Positions 41,638 through 50,155 are shown, counted from the first letter of the stretch. The stretch: 64,000 bases of DNA from CAZRVH01 sp964608325 (GCA_964608325.1 CAZSMX010000004.1:11591-75590); one strand, 5' to 3'. Made by a program: numbers and translations. The notes: generated from the letters alone by a model not told the origin.

Positions 41638-42591
41638 ATGAAGAAACATCTTTTTCTTAAGGTACTGCTGGCCCTGTTTCCAGCAGTCATCTTTGAAATG
41701 AACTATGCCTGGATGACAGGCAATAAAGCAGTGGGCATAGGTTTTCTCCTCCTGTGGGCGCTCATTATTTGGAGCGTTTGGCAGATGACCGAGAAAAACC
41801 ACATCATCGAACGCCTCTTCCGCGAAACGGAGATTGCGTTTTTCCTCCTGCCACTTTCGGCGATTGTTCTCACGTTCGTCCTTGGAGCAGAGACCATCTC
41901 CGATACGAGTGATCAGTTCGAAAAAGTCGGAACAGCCATTGGGACGGCTATCGGTGGAGCGTTCATCGTCGGTCTTTCGCTCGTGATTGGCATCGTTGGC
42001 GGGATAGTGATGCATCTCATTACAAATAACTACGACAGAAAAGCAGAAGCTTCCGGTGTGAAGCAGCCGGAAACATTTGCCAACAAACACGGTGTCATTC
42101 TCTCAGTAGTCGGCCTTTTCCTCCTTGCCATTATCCTTGGCATCGGCGCCTCCGTTGAAGTGAAACAAACAACAGATGCTCCGCGGACGGTTCGAGGGCA
42201 GGGAACAGCTACCACTGCCCCTGTTCCAGCAACCGGCATCGAGATGAAGCTTGTCTCGAAGCAGTTTACGAAAGCCGACATCATGCGCAGGATCTACAGC
42301 GACTCCTTGGATTTCGCGATTGAATTCACAAACAAGTTTCCCAAGGATATTCGCGCCTTCACGGGCTACGTAACTTTCAGCGACCTCTTCGACCGCAAGA
42401 TCATTGACATGACTATCACCTATGAGGATGGTTTAAGAGCGGGTGAGACGAAGACATGGAATGGCAGCATGGATTACAACCAGTTCATGGACAACCACGA
42501 GCGCATCGCTTCGATCTCAATGAAGGATCTTCAGTCCCGTTTCACACTCCAGCAGGTCGTCTATGCTGACGGCACAAAGGATCAATTTTAG
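41638..42591 (+). CDS. membrane protein with C-terminal extracytoplasmic domain
   Basis: A 317-residue protein with about five membrane helices in the first 180 residues (LKVLLALFPAVIFEMNYAW, AVGIGFLLLWALIIWSVW, IAFFLLPLSAIVLTFVLG, GAFIVGLSLVIGIVGGIVMHLI, VILSVVGLFLLAIILGIG). A roughly 110-residue beta domain follows (EMKLVSKQFTKADIMRRIYSDSLDFAIEF, FTGYVTFSDLFDRKIIDMTITYEDGL), resembling FxLYD-type folds. No family recognised. It follows the defence module, separated by 250 nt including the hairpin, so it could be its membrane partner or separate cargo. Confidence 0.65.
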   Translation: MKKHLFLKVLLALFPAVIFEMNYAWMTGNKAVGIGFLLLWALIIWSVWQMTEKNHIIERLFRETEIAFFLLPLSAIVLTFVLGAETISDTSDQFEKVGTAIGTAIGGAFIVGLSLVIGIVGGIVMHLITNNYDRKAEASGVKQPETFANKHGVILSVVGLFLLAIILGIGASVEVKQTTDAPRTVRGQGTATTAPVPATGIEMKLVSKQFTKADIMRRIYSDSLDFAIEFTNKFPKDIRAFTGYVTFSDLFDRKIIDMTITYEDGLRAGETKTWNGSMDYNQFMDNHERIASISMKDLQSRFTLQQVVYADGTKDQF

Positions 42592-42632
42592 TCGCTACAT
42601 CGGCCTATCAGGAAGCCTCGTGCTTCCTGTGC

Positions 42633-43991
42633 TCACCTTTTCCGCAAATGTTCCTGCATTTGTTCTAAGGTGATGACTCCGCCCTTCAACGTGAGCTTGT
42701 TTCGCAGACAGTTGAGCAGTTCCCGCTTCTCCTCTGTCTTGCCATCTTTCAGGAGGTACTTCGCGTACGTCCGCACGTCCACCTTTGGCACCTTCATGCC
42801 CATGCTCTGCCCCAGAATGCCGTTTGAGAACCGCTCGTAGCGGGAGACCTCCTCCTGCAGCTTCTTCTTCATGCCTACCTTGTCGAGATCGATGGTGTCG
42901 ATGAGGGCAAGGAGCTGCTCCAGCAGAACATCTTCCCGAATGGACGGCTCCCTGCAGTCGTGGGTCTTCGAATCGCAGCAGACGTAGTAGATGTACGTCT
43001 TGATGCTCCCATCCTTGAGCTTCTTGTGTTTCTCCTCTGCTGTGATCCCCGAGCCGCACCCCCCGCACGTCATCATCCGCGTGTAGGCGAATTCCTTCGT
43101 CCCCCACGCTTTCTTCGGTGCCAGATCCAGCACCTTCCCTGCTTCTTCGAAGAGATGCTGAGGCACGAGCGGCTCATAGTCCCCCTTGTACCAGTTTCCG
43201 CTCCCGACCGGATACTCAAACTTTCCCGTATAGAAGGAATTACGGAGCATCCGGTAGATCATGCTGAGCGTCACGGTCTTTCCGAGTTTCGTCCGGAATC
43301 CCACCTCCTGCATCCAGCGATGGAGGTTTCTCCCACTCACGTGCTGGTAGGCCACCTTCTCGAACATCTGGCGGATGAACGGCCCCCGGATCGGATCTGG
43401 GATGACTCTGTTCTTTTTGTCTTCAGGTCTCTTCTCCAGCGCATAGCCGAGAGCAGGAATGCAGGGGCGATGTCCCATCTCTGCTCGCGTCTTCATGCCT
43501 CGTTTCGTGTTGATCCCTCGATTATCGTTTTCGAGCTTCGCCTGCGAGCAGAGGATCATGAGGAGGAATTTCTCGTTGGGATTGTTCGTGAACCGCTGAC
43601 CTTGCGTCCGGATCTCTTTCAGGAGTCCCTGATCCATGAGATCCACGATTGATCCCAAGTCACCCGCGTTCCTGCTCAGGCGGTCTGCAGCCCACGTCAG
43701 GATGCCGTCGAACTGTCCTCCCCGGATATCCTCCAGAAGCTGGTTGTACACGGGTCTCCCGCTCGATTCCTTGGCGCTGTGGCTCTCGCGGCGCACGTCT
43801 ACGATCTCCAGCCCCTCGCGCTTTGCAAGCTCCAGCATCGCCTTCACTTGCGAATCGATGGAGAGCGCCTGCCGCTCATCCTGTTCACTGGATTTCCGGG
43901 CGTACAGGACGTAGCGGATCGTTCCGGTTGCCAGCGGAGGGGAGAGATCGATGTGTGCCGTCTGTATGGATGAGAGGGTGGCGGTTGCCAT
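42633..43991 (-). CDS. large serine recombinase
   Basis: A 452-residue serine recombinase. The resolvase domain has YVLYARKSSEQDERQALSIDSQ (catalytic Ser of ARKSSE), LEDIRGGQFDGILTWAADRLSRNAGDLGSIVDLMDQG and FLLMILCSQAKLENDN. The recombinase DNA-binding domain spans about 170-270 (PALGYALEKRP, FIRQMFEKVAYQHVSGRNLHRWMQEVGFRTKLGKTVTLSMIYRMLRNSFYTGKFEYP). A zinc ribbon with four Cys follows (MTCGGCGSGI ... YYVCCDSKTHDC). Such enzymes integrate and excise phages and ICEs. The start chosen is ATG 43991. Confidence 0.95.
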   Translation of the reverse strand: MATATLSSIQTAHIDLSPPLATGTIRYVLYARKSSEQDERQALSIDSQVKAMLELAKREGLEIVDVRRESHSAKESSGRPVYNQLLEDIRGGQFDGILTWAADRLSRNAGDLGSIVDLMDQGLLKEIRTQGQRFTNNPNEKFLLMILCSQAKLENDNRGINTKRGMKTRAEMGHRPCIPALGYALEKRPEDKKNRVIPDPIRGPFIRQMFEKVAYQHVSGRNLHRWMQEVGFRTKLGKTVTLSMIYRMLRNSFYTGKFEYPVGSGNWYKGDYEPLVPQHLFEEAGKVLDLAPKKAWGTKEFAYTRMMTCGGCGSGITAEEKHKKLKDGSIKTYIYYVCCDSKTHDCREPSIREDVLLEQLLALIDTIDLDKVGMKKKLQEEVSRYERFSNGILGQSMGMKVPKVDVRTYAKYLLKDGKTEEKRELLNCLRNKLTLKGGVITLEQMQEHLRKR

Positions 43992-44135
43992 AGGGAGGGA
44001 GGGAAGAATGCTCCACAAGCGATGTCGCAACTCCCTCCTCATATCCAGCCAAAAGACCCCGTGGGGATCTTCAAATACCTCTTAAAATCGCAAAAAGGGC
44101 GAGGAGATTCTTCTTCCCGCCCCTTTTGTCTGACA

Positions 44136-45701
44136 TCAGAACTGCTTAGTCAAGATGTTCTCATGTGACCAGTCCCCCAGAGCACTGCTCCCCCACCACT
44201 TCACGTTGTCCTCCGGATGCCGGTCACCGTCACCTCCCACGAGCCACATAAATCCGAGACTTGATCCCGGCCCCTCCTCGAGGACATAGGCGAGGAGAAT
44301 CGCGAAGGCGTCGGCCAGGTCGTCGTGCGACTCGATACCGAAGTTGAGAAGCTGATTGATGAGTTCCTCGCATCCGTGGCGCGGGAAGAGGACGTTTCCC
44401 GACTGGATCAGGTGACTCGTGAGCGCCAGCCGCGCCCGTTTGTCCTGATTCTTCACCTTCGATCCCTTCACGTCATAGCCGTCGCGATCGAGGGTCTCGA
44501 TGAGCATGCCTTGGTACCCCACTTCCTCGATGCAGAGTTGCGATTTCTCCCCGCCGCCGACGGCCTTGGAAACCTGCTTCGCCCGCTCGAGGGTTTCCAG
44601 TGCCGTGAGGTGCTCGTTGACGGGATTCGGGAGGATGTAGATGAAGAGATCCCTGTCCTCATCGCGGTACACTTTCCCCGAAACCATCGCGGTGAAATCG
44701 GCGCTCTCGTTTTTGGAGATGGCGAGGTCAATTCCCGTCGCGACATACCGGGACTCCATTTCCTTGCTCTTCTCCGGCGGGAACTCGTCGTAGTATCGGA
44801 TCCAATCGGGGTGGATGACGCGGTCGGCATCCGAGAGAATCCGCAGGAGGTACTCCCTGTACCACGCGGAGTCGCTCCCGATCCGTTGCCGCTCGATATC
44901 GACATCCCTCTCTGTCCGGTATTTCCCCGGCCACAGGCACGTTCCGTCTTCGCGAAGAAGCGGGTACTCCCGGTAGGTACCCTGCAGTTTCCCGTCCTTG
45001 ATCTCCCGCTGGAGGCGCTTCAGAAGACAGTCCTCATGGAGGAGATTCCCGATGAAAACGATGCGGGTGCCCGTGTCTCCGGCAGGGAGAAGTTCTCCCT
45101 TCACCCACTGGTACACACGGTCTCTGCCCTCTTTCGTCTTCACGGAGGTGAGGTCTTCGATGTCGTCGCAGATGATGAGGTCGGGACGATGGGGCCCATG
45201 GCGCAGCCCCCGCACCGCCTGGTCGATACTGACCGCCATGATCTTCGCGCCGTAGTTGCTGATTACGAGACAGCTGTTACGCCACTCGTCCTCCTCTTCG
45301 CGGAAGGGCCCAAGGTCGGATCGCAGGAGGGCATTATTCTCCAACTCTTCCTTGATGTTCCTCAGATGCTGGCGCGCCTGCGCTTGTGTCTGTCCCACGA
45401 GTAGGATGAATTTCTTGCAGGGTTTTCCGAGGATTGACCAGAGAGTGTAGGAGAGGTTCATGATCGTGGATTTCGCCGACCCACGGAAGGCCGTGATGGC
45501 GACGGTTGAATGCTCCTCGCTCTCCGTGAGATCAAACATTTCGCGCTGGAAGGCCGCAGTCCTGAACTTTACGTAGTGCCAGAAGTAGAAGTGGAAGAAC
45601 CAATAGTGACTGAGCGTCACCGTCTTCTTGCGAAGACTTTTATCCTTGAACATCCGGAGCCACAGTTTCTGCGTCGGCGGCGTTTGTCGTTGTCGTACCA
45701 T
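44136..45701 (-). CDS. phage terminase large subunit
   Basis: A 521-residue packaging ATPase/nuclease. Walker A is AFRGSAKST (about residues 68-76), followed by LVGQTQAQARQHL; Walker B is DLIICDDIEDLTS. The nuclease domain starts near RYVATGIDLAIS (Asp), with CIEEVGYQGMLIETL and a late DDLADAFAILLAY acidic cluster typical of the RNase H-like terminase nuclease. ATG 45701 is used; the opening to 45743 is upstream. The start overlaps the small-subunit gene by 62 nt in another frame. Confidence 0.92.
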   Translation of the reverse strand: MVRQRQTPPTQKLWLRMFKDKSLRKKTVTLSHYWFFHFYFWHYVKFRTAAFQREMFDLTESEEHSTVAITAFRGSAKSTIMNLSYTLWSILGKPCKKFILLVGQTQAQARQHLRNIKEELENNALLRSDLGPFREEEDEWRNSCLVISNYGAKIMAVSIDQAVRGLRHGPHRPDLIICDDIEDLTSVKTKEGRDRVYQWVKGELLPAGDTGTRIVFIGNLLHEDCLLKRLQREIKDGKLQGTYREYPLLREDGTCLWPGKYRTERDVDIERQRIGSDSAWYREYLLRILSDADRVIHPDWIRYYDEFPPEKSKEMESRYVATGIDLAISKNESADFTAMVSGKVYRDEDRDLFIYILPNPVNEHLTALETLERAKQVSKAVGGGEKSQLCIEEVGYQGMLIETLDRDGYDVKGSKVKNQDKRARLALTSHLIQSGNVLFPRHGCEELINQLLNFGIESHDDLADAFAILLAYVLEEGPGSSLGFMWLVGGDGDRHPEDNVKWWGSSALGDWSHENILTKQF

Positions 45702-46161
45702 GGGAAGAAGGGGGTAAGGAAATAGAAGAAGTTGAGGGATCATCCTCGGTGAGCGAGGCGAGCCGCAGTGCCTCGGTGATTGCGGCTTCCTGCTCGGGGG
45801 TGAGGTTGTCGTCCTCGTGCTTGAGACGCGCCGTCACTTCGAGTTTGTTGTTGTAGTGGGGATTTCTGTGCTTCAGCCAGTACATGACGGCACCGAGATT
45901 GCCGTCGCGGATCTGAGAAAGAAGCTGGCTCTCGGCCATGTCCGAGACGAGATTCGTGCCGTCCGTGAGTGCCTCATCCGCGGCTTTGGCGAATTCTGGA
46001 TCCTCTTGCCGCCAGCGGTAGTAGCTCGCTCTCCCGATTCCCGTCTTCTCGCAGGCAACGGAGACGACCGGCAGCTTGCGAAACTGATCGAGGAGCAGAG
46101 CTTGTTCCTGCGCTTTTCGCACTTCAATAGTTGCCTTGTGCGTGGCATGGCGGCTCTTCAT
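45640..46161 (-). CDS. terminase small subunit-like HTH protein
   Basis: A 173-residue protein. The HTH region is LPVVSVACEKTGIGRASYYRWRQEDPEFAKAADEAL (about residues 30-65), like phage small-terminase or homeodomain phBC6A51-type DNA-binding domains. The helical part GNLGAVMYWLKHRNPHYNNKLEVTAR is the common oligomerisation motif, and the C-terminus is low complexity. It immediately precedes the large terminase, as expected for the pair. Confidence 0.8.
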   Translation of the reverse strand: MKSRHATHKATIEVRKAQEQALLLDQFRKLPVVSVACEKTGIGRASYYRWRQEDPEFAKAADEALTDGTNLVSDMAESQLLSQIRDGNLGAVMYWLKHRNPHYNNKLEVTARLKHEDDNLTPEQEAAITEALRLASLTEDDPSTSSISLPPSSHGTTTTNAADAETVAPDVQG

Positions 46162-46931
46162 GAATGGAAGGGGGAAGTGACGACCTTCGCGGCGATGCCC
46201 GTTGCTTTCTCAAAACGCTCGCAGACAACCCTGCAATACTCGCGGGAAAGTTCCACGCCGATGCAGCGTCTGCCTGTCTCTTGGCACGCAAGGAGAGTCG
46301 AGCCGGAACCGAGGAAGGGGTCGTAGACGATATCTCCGGTCCGCGTCCCATTGAGGACGAGGCGACGCAAGAGCGCCACGGGCTTGCAGGTAGGGTGAAG
46401 GGTGCTTCGGTGAGGTTTGGGATGGACGAGCACTGTACGGTCGGCGCAGCGGATGCGCTCGTGGGTACCGTGCCAGCCATAGGCGATGAGTTCGTGCTGT
46501 GGGTGATGGTCGAGCCGCCCCGCGATGGGCTGTGTCTTCACCCACACGAGGAGCTGCGAGAGTCGGAACCCGGCGTCCTGCATGCCTTCCCGCAGCGCAA
46601 AGACCATCCGGTCGCAATTGAAGCAGTAGATCGTGTTCTTCCCTGCCAAGTGCGGCCTCACCGCCTCAAGCCACTTTTTCGTGAAGAGGCGGTACTCCTC
46701 ATCCGTCTGGAGGTGATCGTTGGCGATGGGTGCATGCCTGCCTTTGTGTCCGGAAAAGTCTTCTTTGGAGGCTACGTAGTCGATGCCATAGGGAGGATCG
46801 GTCAGGATCTGGCGTACCTTCGCCTTGCCGATGACTCGTGTCACAAACGTCGTATCCGTGGCATCCCCGCATCCGAGGATATGATTTCCGAGTCGCAGGA
46901 TCGTGCCGGTGGTAATAGGGGGCTTCGTCAT
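46158..46931 (-). CDS. site-specific DNA methyltransferase (N6-A or N4-C)
   Basis: A 257-residue amino-methyltransferase. The catalytic motif is TDPPYGIDY (about residues 44-52) and the SAM motif YDPFLGSGSTLLACQETGRRCIGVELSREYC comes after it, the permuted order of the beta class. KPVALLRRLVLN is motif X-like. No linked restriction nuclease; phage anti-restriction or element self-marking are both possible. It overlaps the small-terminase gene by 4 nt. Confidence 0.92.
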   Translation of the reverse strand: MTKPPITTGTILRLGNHILGCGDATDTTFVTRVIGKAKVRQILTDPPYGIDYVASKEDFSGHKGRHAPIANDHLQTDEEYRLFTKKWLEAVRPHLAGKNTIYCFNCDRMVFALREGMQDAGFRLSQLLVWVKTQPIAGRLDHHPQHELIAYGWHGTHERIRCADRTVLVHPKPHRSTLHPTCKPVALLRRLVLNGTRTGDIVYDPFLGSGSTLLACQETGRRCIGVELSREYCRVVCERFEKATGIAAKVVTSPFHS

Positions 46932-48208
46932 GATTTGAGTGGGGAAGGAGTAAGACCAAGTGCCTTCGCTCTTTCCAAAATGAGGTCACAGAAAATTGGT
47001 TCAATTTCACAAAGGAATGCCCGCCGCTTCATCTGATGGCAGGCGACCATCGTCGAGCCGCTTCCAGCTGTCAGGTCGAGTACGATGTCTCCGGGCTTTG
47101 TGCATCTGCGGAGAGGCTTCTCATGGAGGGGCGGAGGCTTCTGTGTCGGATGTTGGTACTCCGTCGAATGCAGCCGCTGGCATGCCCAGATCTGAAAGAG
47201 GGAAAGGATGTCGTCGATCTGGCGGGTGCCTGCTCCCACCTCCTTGTCGAGGATCTCCGAGAGGTTGGTTGGAGTCGGAGCGAGATATGGTGTCCCTACC
47301 GTTCCATACACAGCGATTTCCATCGCCTTGTTGAAGGCGATGCCGGGCGTGAGGGAGAAATTCCCCTTCACCCAAGCACAGAGCCTGCGGTGCGTGACCC
47401 CAAGTTCCCGGTAGAGTTCCTGCACGAGCCACGTCCAGTTCTCATCGCACCAGAAGAAGCAGTGAAGATCCTTTCTTCCCGCAGCCAATGCATTGCTCAA
47501 GATGGCCTTTAGGAACGCCCGGTACTCCTCCTCGCTCTTGCGGTCGTTCGTCCTCCCTCCGTAGGCCTTACGCTGGCTAATGCCTTTGTCGTAGCTCAAG
47601 CCAATATTAAACGGCGGGTCGATGTAGAGCATGGAGGCCTCTTTCTTCCCCATGAGCCGTCGGACGACGGCAGGATCCTGGCTATCCCCGCAAATGAGGC
47701 GGTGGGAGCCGATAGCCCACATGTCTCCGATCCGCGCCTTTGGTTTCTTGATCTTCTGGAGTTCCTTCTCCACGTCGAAGTGGTCGTCCTCCGTTTCAAG
47801 GAGCCCGTCCCACGCTCCCGCGAGTTCGTCTGCCGTGAAGCCGACGTCGAGTAGGATGTCCGAATCGAAGGCTTTCAGTGCTTGCCAGTCCCACTCCCCA
47901 GTCGAGCGGTTGAGCCTTAGGTTCAATTCCTTCTCCTGTTCCAGCGATGGAATATTCACGTACACGACTGGGATGGTCTTCATCCCGAGTCGACGTGCTG
48001 CTTCGAGCCTCATGTGGCCCCCGATGACCACGTTCTTACGCCTTGGGGCACCGTTCACGATGATCGGGTCGACAAAGCCAAACCGTGAGAGACTGTCCTG
48101 GAGCGTTTGGAGCTGTGTCTCGTTCCAAGTGCGGGGGTTATAGGGAGCAGGACGGAGCATATCGATGGCTATTTCCACAATCGCGAGATTGGATGGGCAA
48201 GGAGTCAT
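46928..48208 (-). CDS. ParB-like nuclease-domain / DNA methyltransferase fusion
   Basis: A 426-residue fusion. Residues 1-95 are ParB/Sulfiredoxin-like (LRPAPYNPRTWNETQLQTLQDSLSRFGFVDPIIVN, VIGGHMRLEAARRLG). Residues about 140-426 are a methyltransferase with YIDPPFNIGLSYDKG (DPPF) and VLDLTAGSGSTMVACHQMKRRAFLCEIEP (motif I). Similar ParB-MTase proteins are common in phages. The GTG at 48232 is possible but the ATG at 48208 is preferred. It overlaps the next methyltransferase gene by 4 nt. Confidence 0.9.
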   Translation of the reverse strand: MTPCPSNLAIVEIAIDMLRPAPYNPRTWNETQLQTLQDSLSRFGFVDPIIVNGAPRRKNVVIGGHMRLEAARRLGMKTIPVVYVNIPSLEQEKELNLRLNRSTGEWDWQALKAFDSDILLDVGFTADELAGAWDGLLETEDDHFDVEKELQKIKKPKARIGDMWAIGSHRLICGDSQDPAVVRRLMGKKEASMLYIDPPFNIGLSYDKGISQRKAYGGRTNDRKSEEEYRAFLKAILSNALAAGRKDLHCFFWCDENWTWLVQELYRELGVTHRRLCAWVKGNFSLTPGIAFNKAMEIAVYGTVGTPYLAPTPTNLSEILDKEVGAGTRQIDDILSLFQIWACQRLHSTEYQHPTQKPPPLHEKPLRRCTKPGDIVLDLTAGSGSTMVACHQMKRRAFLCEIEPIFCDLILERAKALGLTPSPLKS

Positions 48209-48293
48209 GGGAGAAACGAAAAATGACTCCACTATTTATATGCAGAAAAAGATGGCACGGATGAAGGGGCTCATAGGTGCCATAGCCAGGCAG

Positions 48294-49439
48294 TCATTTT
48301 GTGTCCTTTCTTCTTTTTGGCTTTCGGTGCAGGTTTCTGAGTTTAGCAGTGCACTCTTCCCGCCCACAAGTCTCTTGCTCTTCCCGTCTGTTGGGGCTCG
48401 GTTCGTACGCCCGATGGCAGAAGCGGCAGTGCTGCCCGATCCATCCTCCCACGATGCCCCTCACTGTTTCTTCATTACCCGTGAGGAGATACAGAAACCA
48501 ATTGAGGATCCAGATCATGTAATTCGTGTCCTCCGCCCGTATAAGCGCCGCGTCATCGAGTGCCGCGAGATATGAGCGACTGCTCTCGCGGAAGATGGAT
48601 CCGTCGTTGAGATGGCTCTGCCGGGCCAGCCAAAAGCGCCAGTCCTGTAACTTCTGTACGGTGTAGTGATGTTCATTGAGCAATTTCTTCACCTCGCGCT
48701 CCAGCCGGGGCTTTTCCACAAGTTTGTAGTACGAACGGAGTTCCGCGCGCGTCTCTCCTTTGCTCTTCTTCACGCGCTTCGGTAGTCGCTCGTGTCGCTT
48801 GGTCATCCGAGCGTTGGAGAGCTCCTTGAGCTCCTCGATTGCGATGTAGAGGCGCAAGAAGCGGTGAAAATCGGCGAGTTTTTCGTGAAGGCGTGTGCGG
48901 ATGTACCGCCGCTCACGGGGGAACGTGCGCTCGTCCTTTTCGTGCTGGCAGATGGTCTTCACGGCGAGGACTTGGCGTTTGTCGTAGAGGAGTTCATAGG
49001 ATTGACTCAGAAGCTTTTTGTTCCTCACGTACCCGCCATGGTAACGCTCTTTCCAATGAAAGTACTTCTTTGTTGAGGGAAAGTCATATTGGCTTCGATG
49101 CCAGCGGTCCAGCCAGTCGTTCTCGTTCATTCCCCAAAGTGCTTCGAGTTCGTAATAGGGTCCCTTCTCTCTCTTCATGTACTGAGACTTCCCAACGTCA
49201 CCGCTGTACACCCAGACCCATTGATTTAATCCTTTGTGATTCATGAAAATTTTCGTGAGTTCTACTGGTCGAAGAAAGAGCCGGAGAGCGGGATAGAGAA
49301 GTCCCTCACGATGCCATTGTTCCAGCTGTTCCTTTCGGATGCTCACATTGTGCTTGTCACAATGGCTTATGAAAGAATCCCGCGTGAGGAGAGTCGATTG
49401 CCGGAATGGGGACTGCCGTCTACCCGTAGGGAGTTCCAT
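48294..49439 (-). CDS. unknown protein with C-terminal zinc finger
   Basis: A 381-residue basic helical protein. An N-terminal part reads RDSFISHCDKHNVSIRKEQLEQWHREGLLYPALR, suggestive of a MerR/HTH-like DNA-binding fold. The long middle is helical and basic (RMTKRHERLPKRVKKSKG). The C-terminus has HCRFCHRAYEPSP and ETCGREECTAKLR, a four-Cys zinc finger. I do not recognise a family. TAAAAT lies 6 nt before the ATG. It heads the phage-like block, so a regulator of that block is possible. Confidence 0.6.
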   Translation of the reverse strand: MELPTGRRQSPFRQSTLLTRDSFISHCDKHNVSIRKEQLEQWHREGLLYPALRLFLRPVELTKIFMNHKGLNQWVWVYSGDVGKSQYMKREKGPYYELEALWGMNENDWLDRWHRSQYDFPSTKKYFHWKERYHGGYVRNKKLLSQSYELLYDKRQVLAVKTICQHEKDERTFPRERRYIRTRLHEKLADFHRFLRLYIAIEELKELSNARMTKRHERLPKRVKKSKGETRAELRSYYKLVEKPRLEREVKKLLNEHHYTVQKLQDWRFWLARQSHLNDGSIFRESSRSYLAALDDAALIRAEDTNYMIWILNWFLYLLTGNEETVRGIVGGWIGQHCRFCHRAYEPSPNRREEQETCGREECTAKLRNLHRKPKRRKDTK

Positions 49440-49445
49440 AACTGC

Positions 49446-49451
49446 ATTTTA
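49446..49451 (-). promoter_or_regulatory. -10 box (TAAAAT), leaderless spacing
   Basis: TAAAAT on the minus strand 6 nt before the ATG at 49439. It would drive the whole leftward recombinase-terminase-methyltransferase block. Confidence 0.4.
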
Positions 49452-49525
49452 GCCCTCATGGCATATATGCTGCCTGATTGATTTCAACGGGAATCGGCAT
49501 TCATCCGCACATGTTCATTTTGCAG

Positions 49526-49693
49526 CTAATTCAGGATATCCGGATGAATGCGGAAAAAGCTCCGGATCTTCTTAATATCAGCGTTTGATATGGATCCCTC
49601 TTTCATGTTAATGAGCTGCAAGGTGCTTACATCAATACGTGCGTCGATCTTTCGTTGTTTTGAGATGACATGAAAATGATTGGCGGATTTCAA
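49526..49693 (-). CDS. possible small protein, 55 residues
   Basis: Opening with TTG start. The peptide reads protein-like (KIDARIDVSTLQLINMKEGS, then ISNADIKKIRSFFRIHPDILN), with an HTH-like second half. TATAAT lies 17 nt before the TTG. It is below the usual size cutoff and could be chance. The rest of 49440-49801 contains only the CsoR promoter. Confidence 0.35.
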   Translation of the reverse strand: MKSANHFHVISKQRKIDARIDVSTLQLINMKEGSISNADIKKIRSFFRIHPDILN

Positions 49694-49767
49694 TTAGTAT
49701 TTCACAACTTATTATATTACGATTATTGGTTTCTGTCATTCCGGAAGGGCAAAGGGTTAGAAAATGC

Positions 49768-49795
49768 TTGACCCCATACCCCTATGGGGTATCAT
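49768..49795 (+). promoter_or_regulatory. promoter with overlapping CsoR-type operator
   Basis: TTGACC (49768-49773), 16-nt spacer, TATCAT (49790-49795). Inside it lies the palindrome ATACCCCTATGGGGTAT (49776-49792), the GC-tract operator type bound by CsoR/RcnR repressors. The -10 ends 6 nt before the repressor ATG at 49802, so the repressor mRNA would be leaderless and autoregulated. Confidence 0.85.
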
Positions 49796-49801
49796 CCCCG
49801 C

Positions 49802-50155
49802 ATGACTCCATCCACCCAACGACGCAAGGTCGGTGCGTCAGCACAGAGAAAACCGACACCAGACAGTGCCCATGATGAGCACGAACAACTCAGCGCTGAT
49901 TCACTCCGCGCTATCCGCCGTTTGCAAATCATCGCCGGGCAAATCGAAGGATTGCGGAAAATGATCGAACGTCAGGATTACTGTATCGACATCCTCCGTC
50001 AATCTCTCGCGATTAAGGAAGCCCTCTCCAGCCTGGAGGAGGTCGTGCTTCGCGGCCATCTCTACAAGCACGTCGCACGTCAGATGCAGAGCGGCGATGC
50101 TTCTAGGGCATCGGAGGAGCTCCTGGAAATTTATCGTCTTTCCAAGCGCAAATGA
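49802..50155 (+). CDS. CsoR/RcnR-family metal-responsive repressor
   Basis: A 117-residue DUF156 protein: IRRLQIIAGQIEGLRKMIERQDYCIDILRQ, then VVLRGHLYKHV. Cys61, His86 and His90 sit at the CsoR ligand spacing (25 and 4), but the last ligand is His rather than Cys. A Cys-His-His set is typical of RcnR/Ni-Co type members; Cu(I) CsoR uses Cys-His-Cys. The ATG at 49802 is preferred to one at 49784 that falls inside the operator. It heads the metal island. Confidence 0.92.
   Translation: MTPSTQRRKVGASAQRKPTPDSAHDEHEQLSADSLRAIRRLQIIAGQIEGLRKMIERQDYCIDILRQSLAIKEALSSLEEVVLRGHLYKHVARQMQSGDASRASEELLEIYRLSKRK

Noticed and set aside
48209..48232. Upstream GTG start of the ParB-methyltransferase
   Set aside because: ATG 48208 gives a normal N-terminus just before the ParB domain; the extra residues MESFFVSP add nothing recognisable.
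37325..49693. attR copy of the tRNA-Glu 3' end at the island's right side
   Set aside because: I found no repeat of GGTTCGATTCCCCGTGAGG near 49.4-49.8 kb; a large serine recombinase need not use the tRNA.
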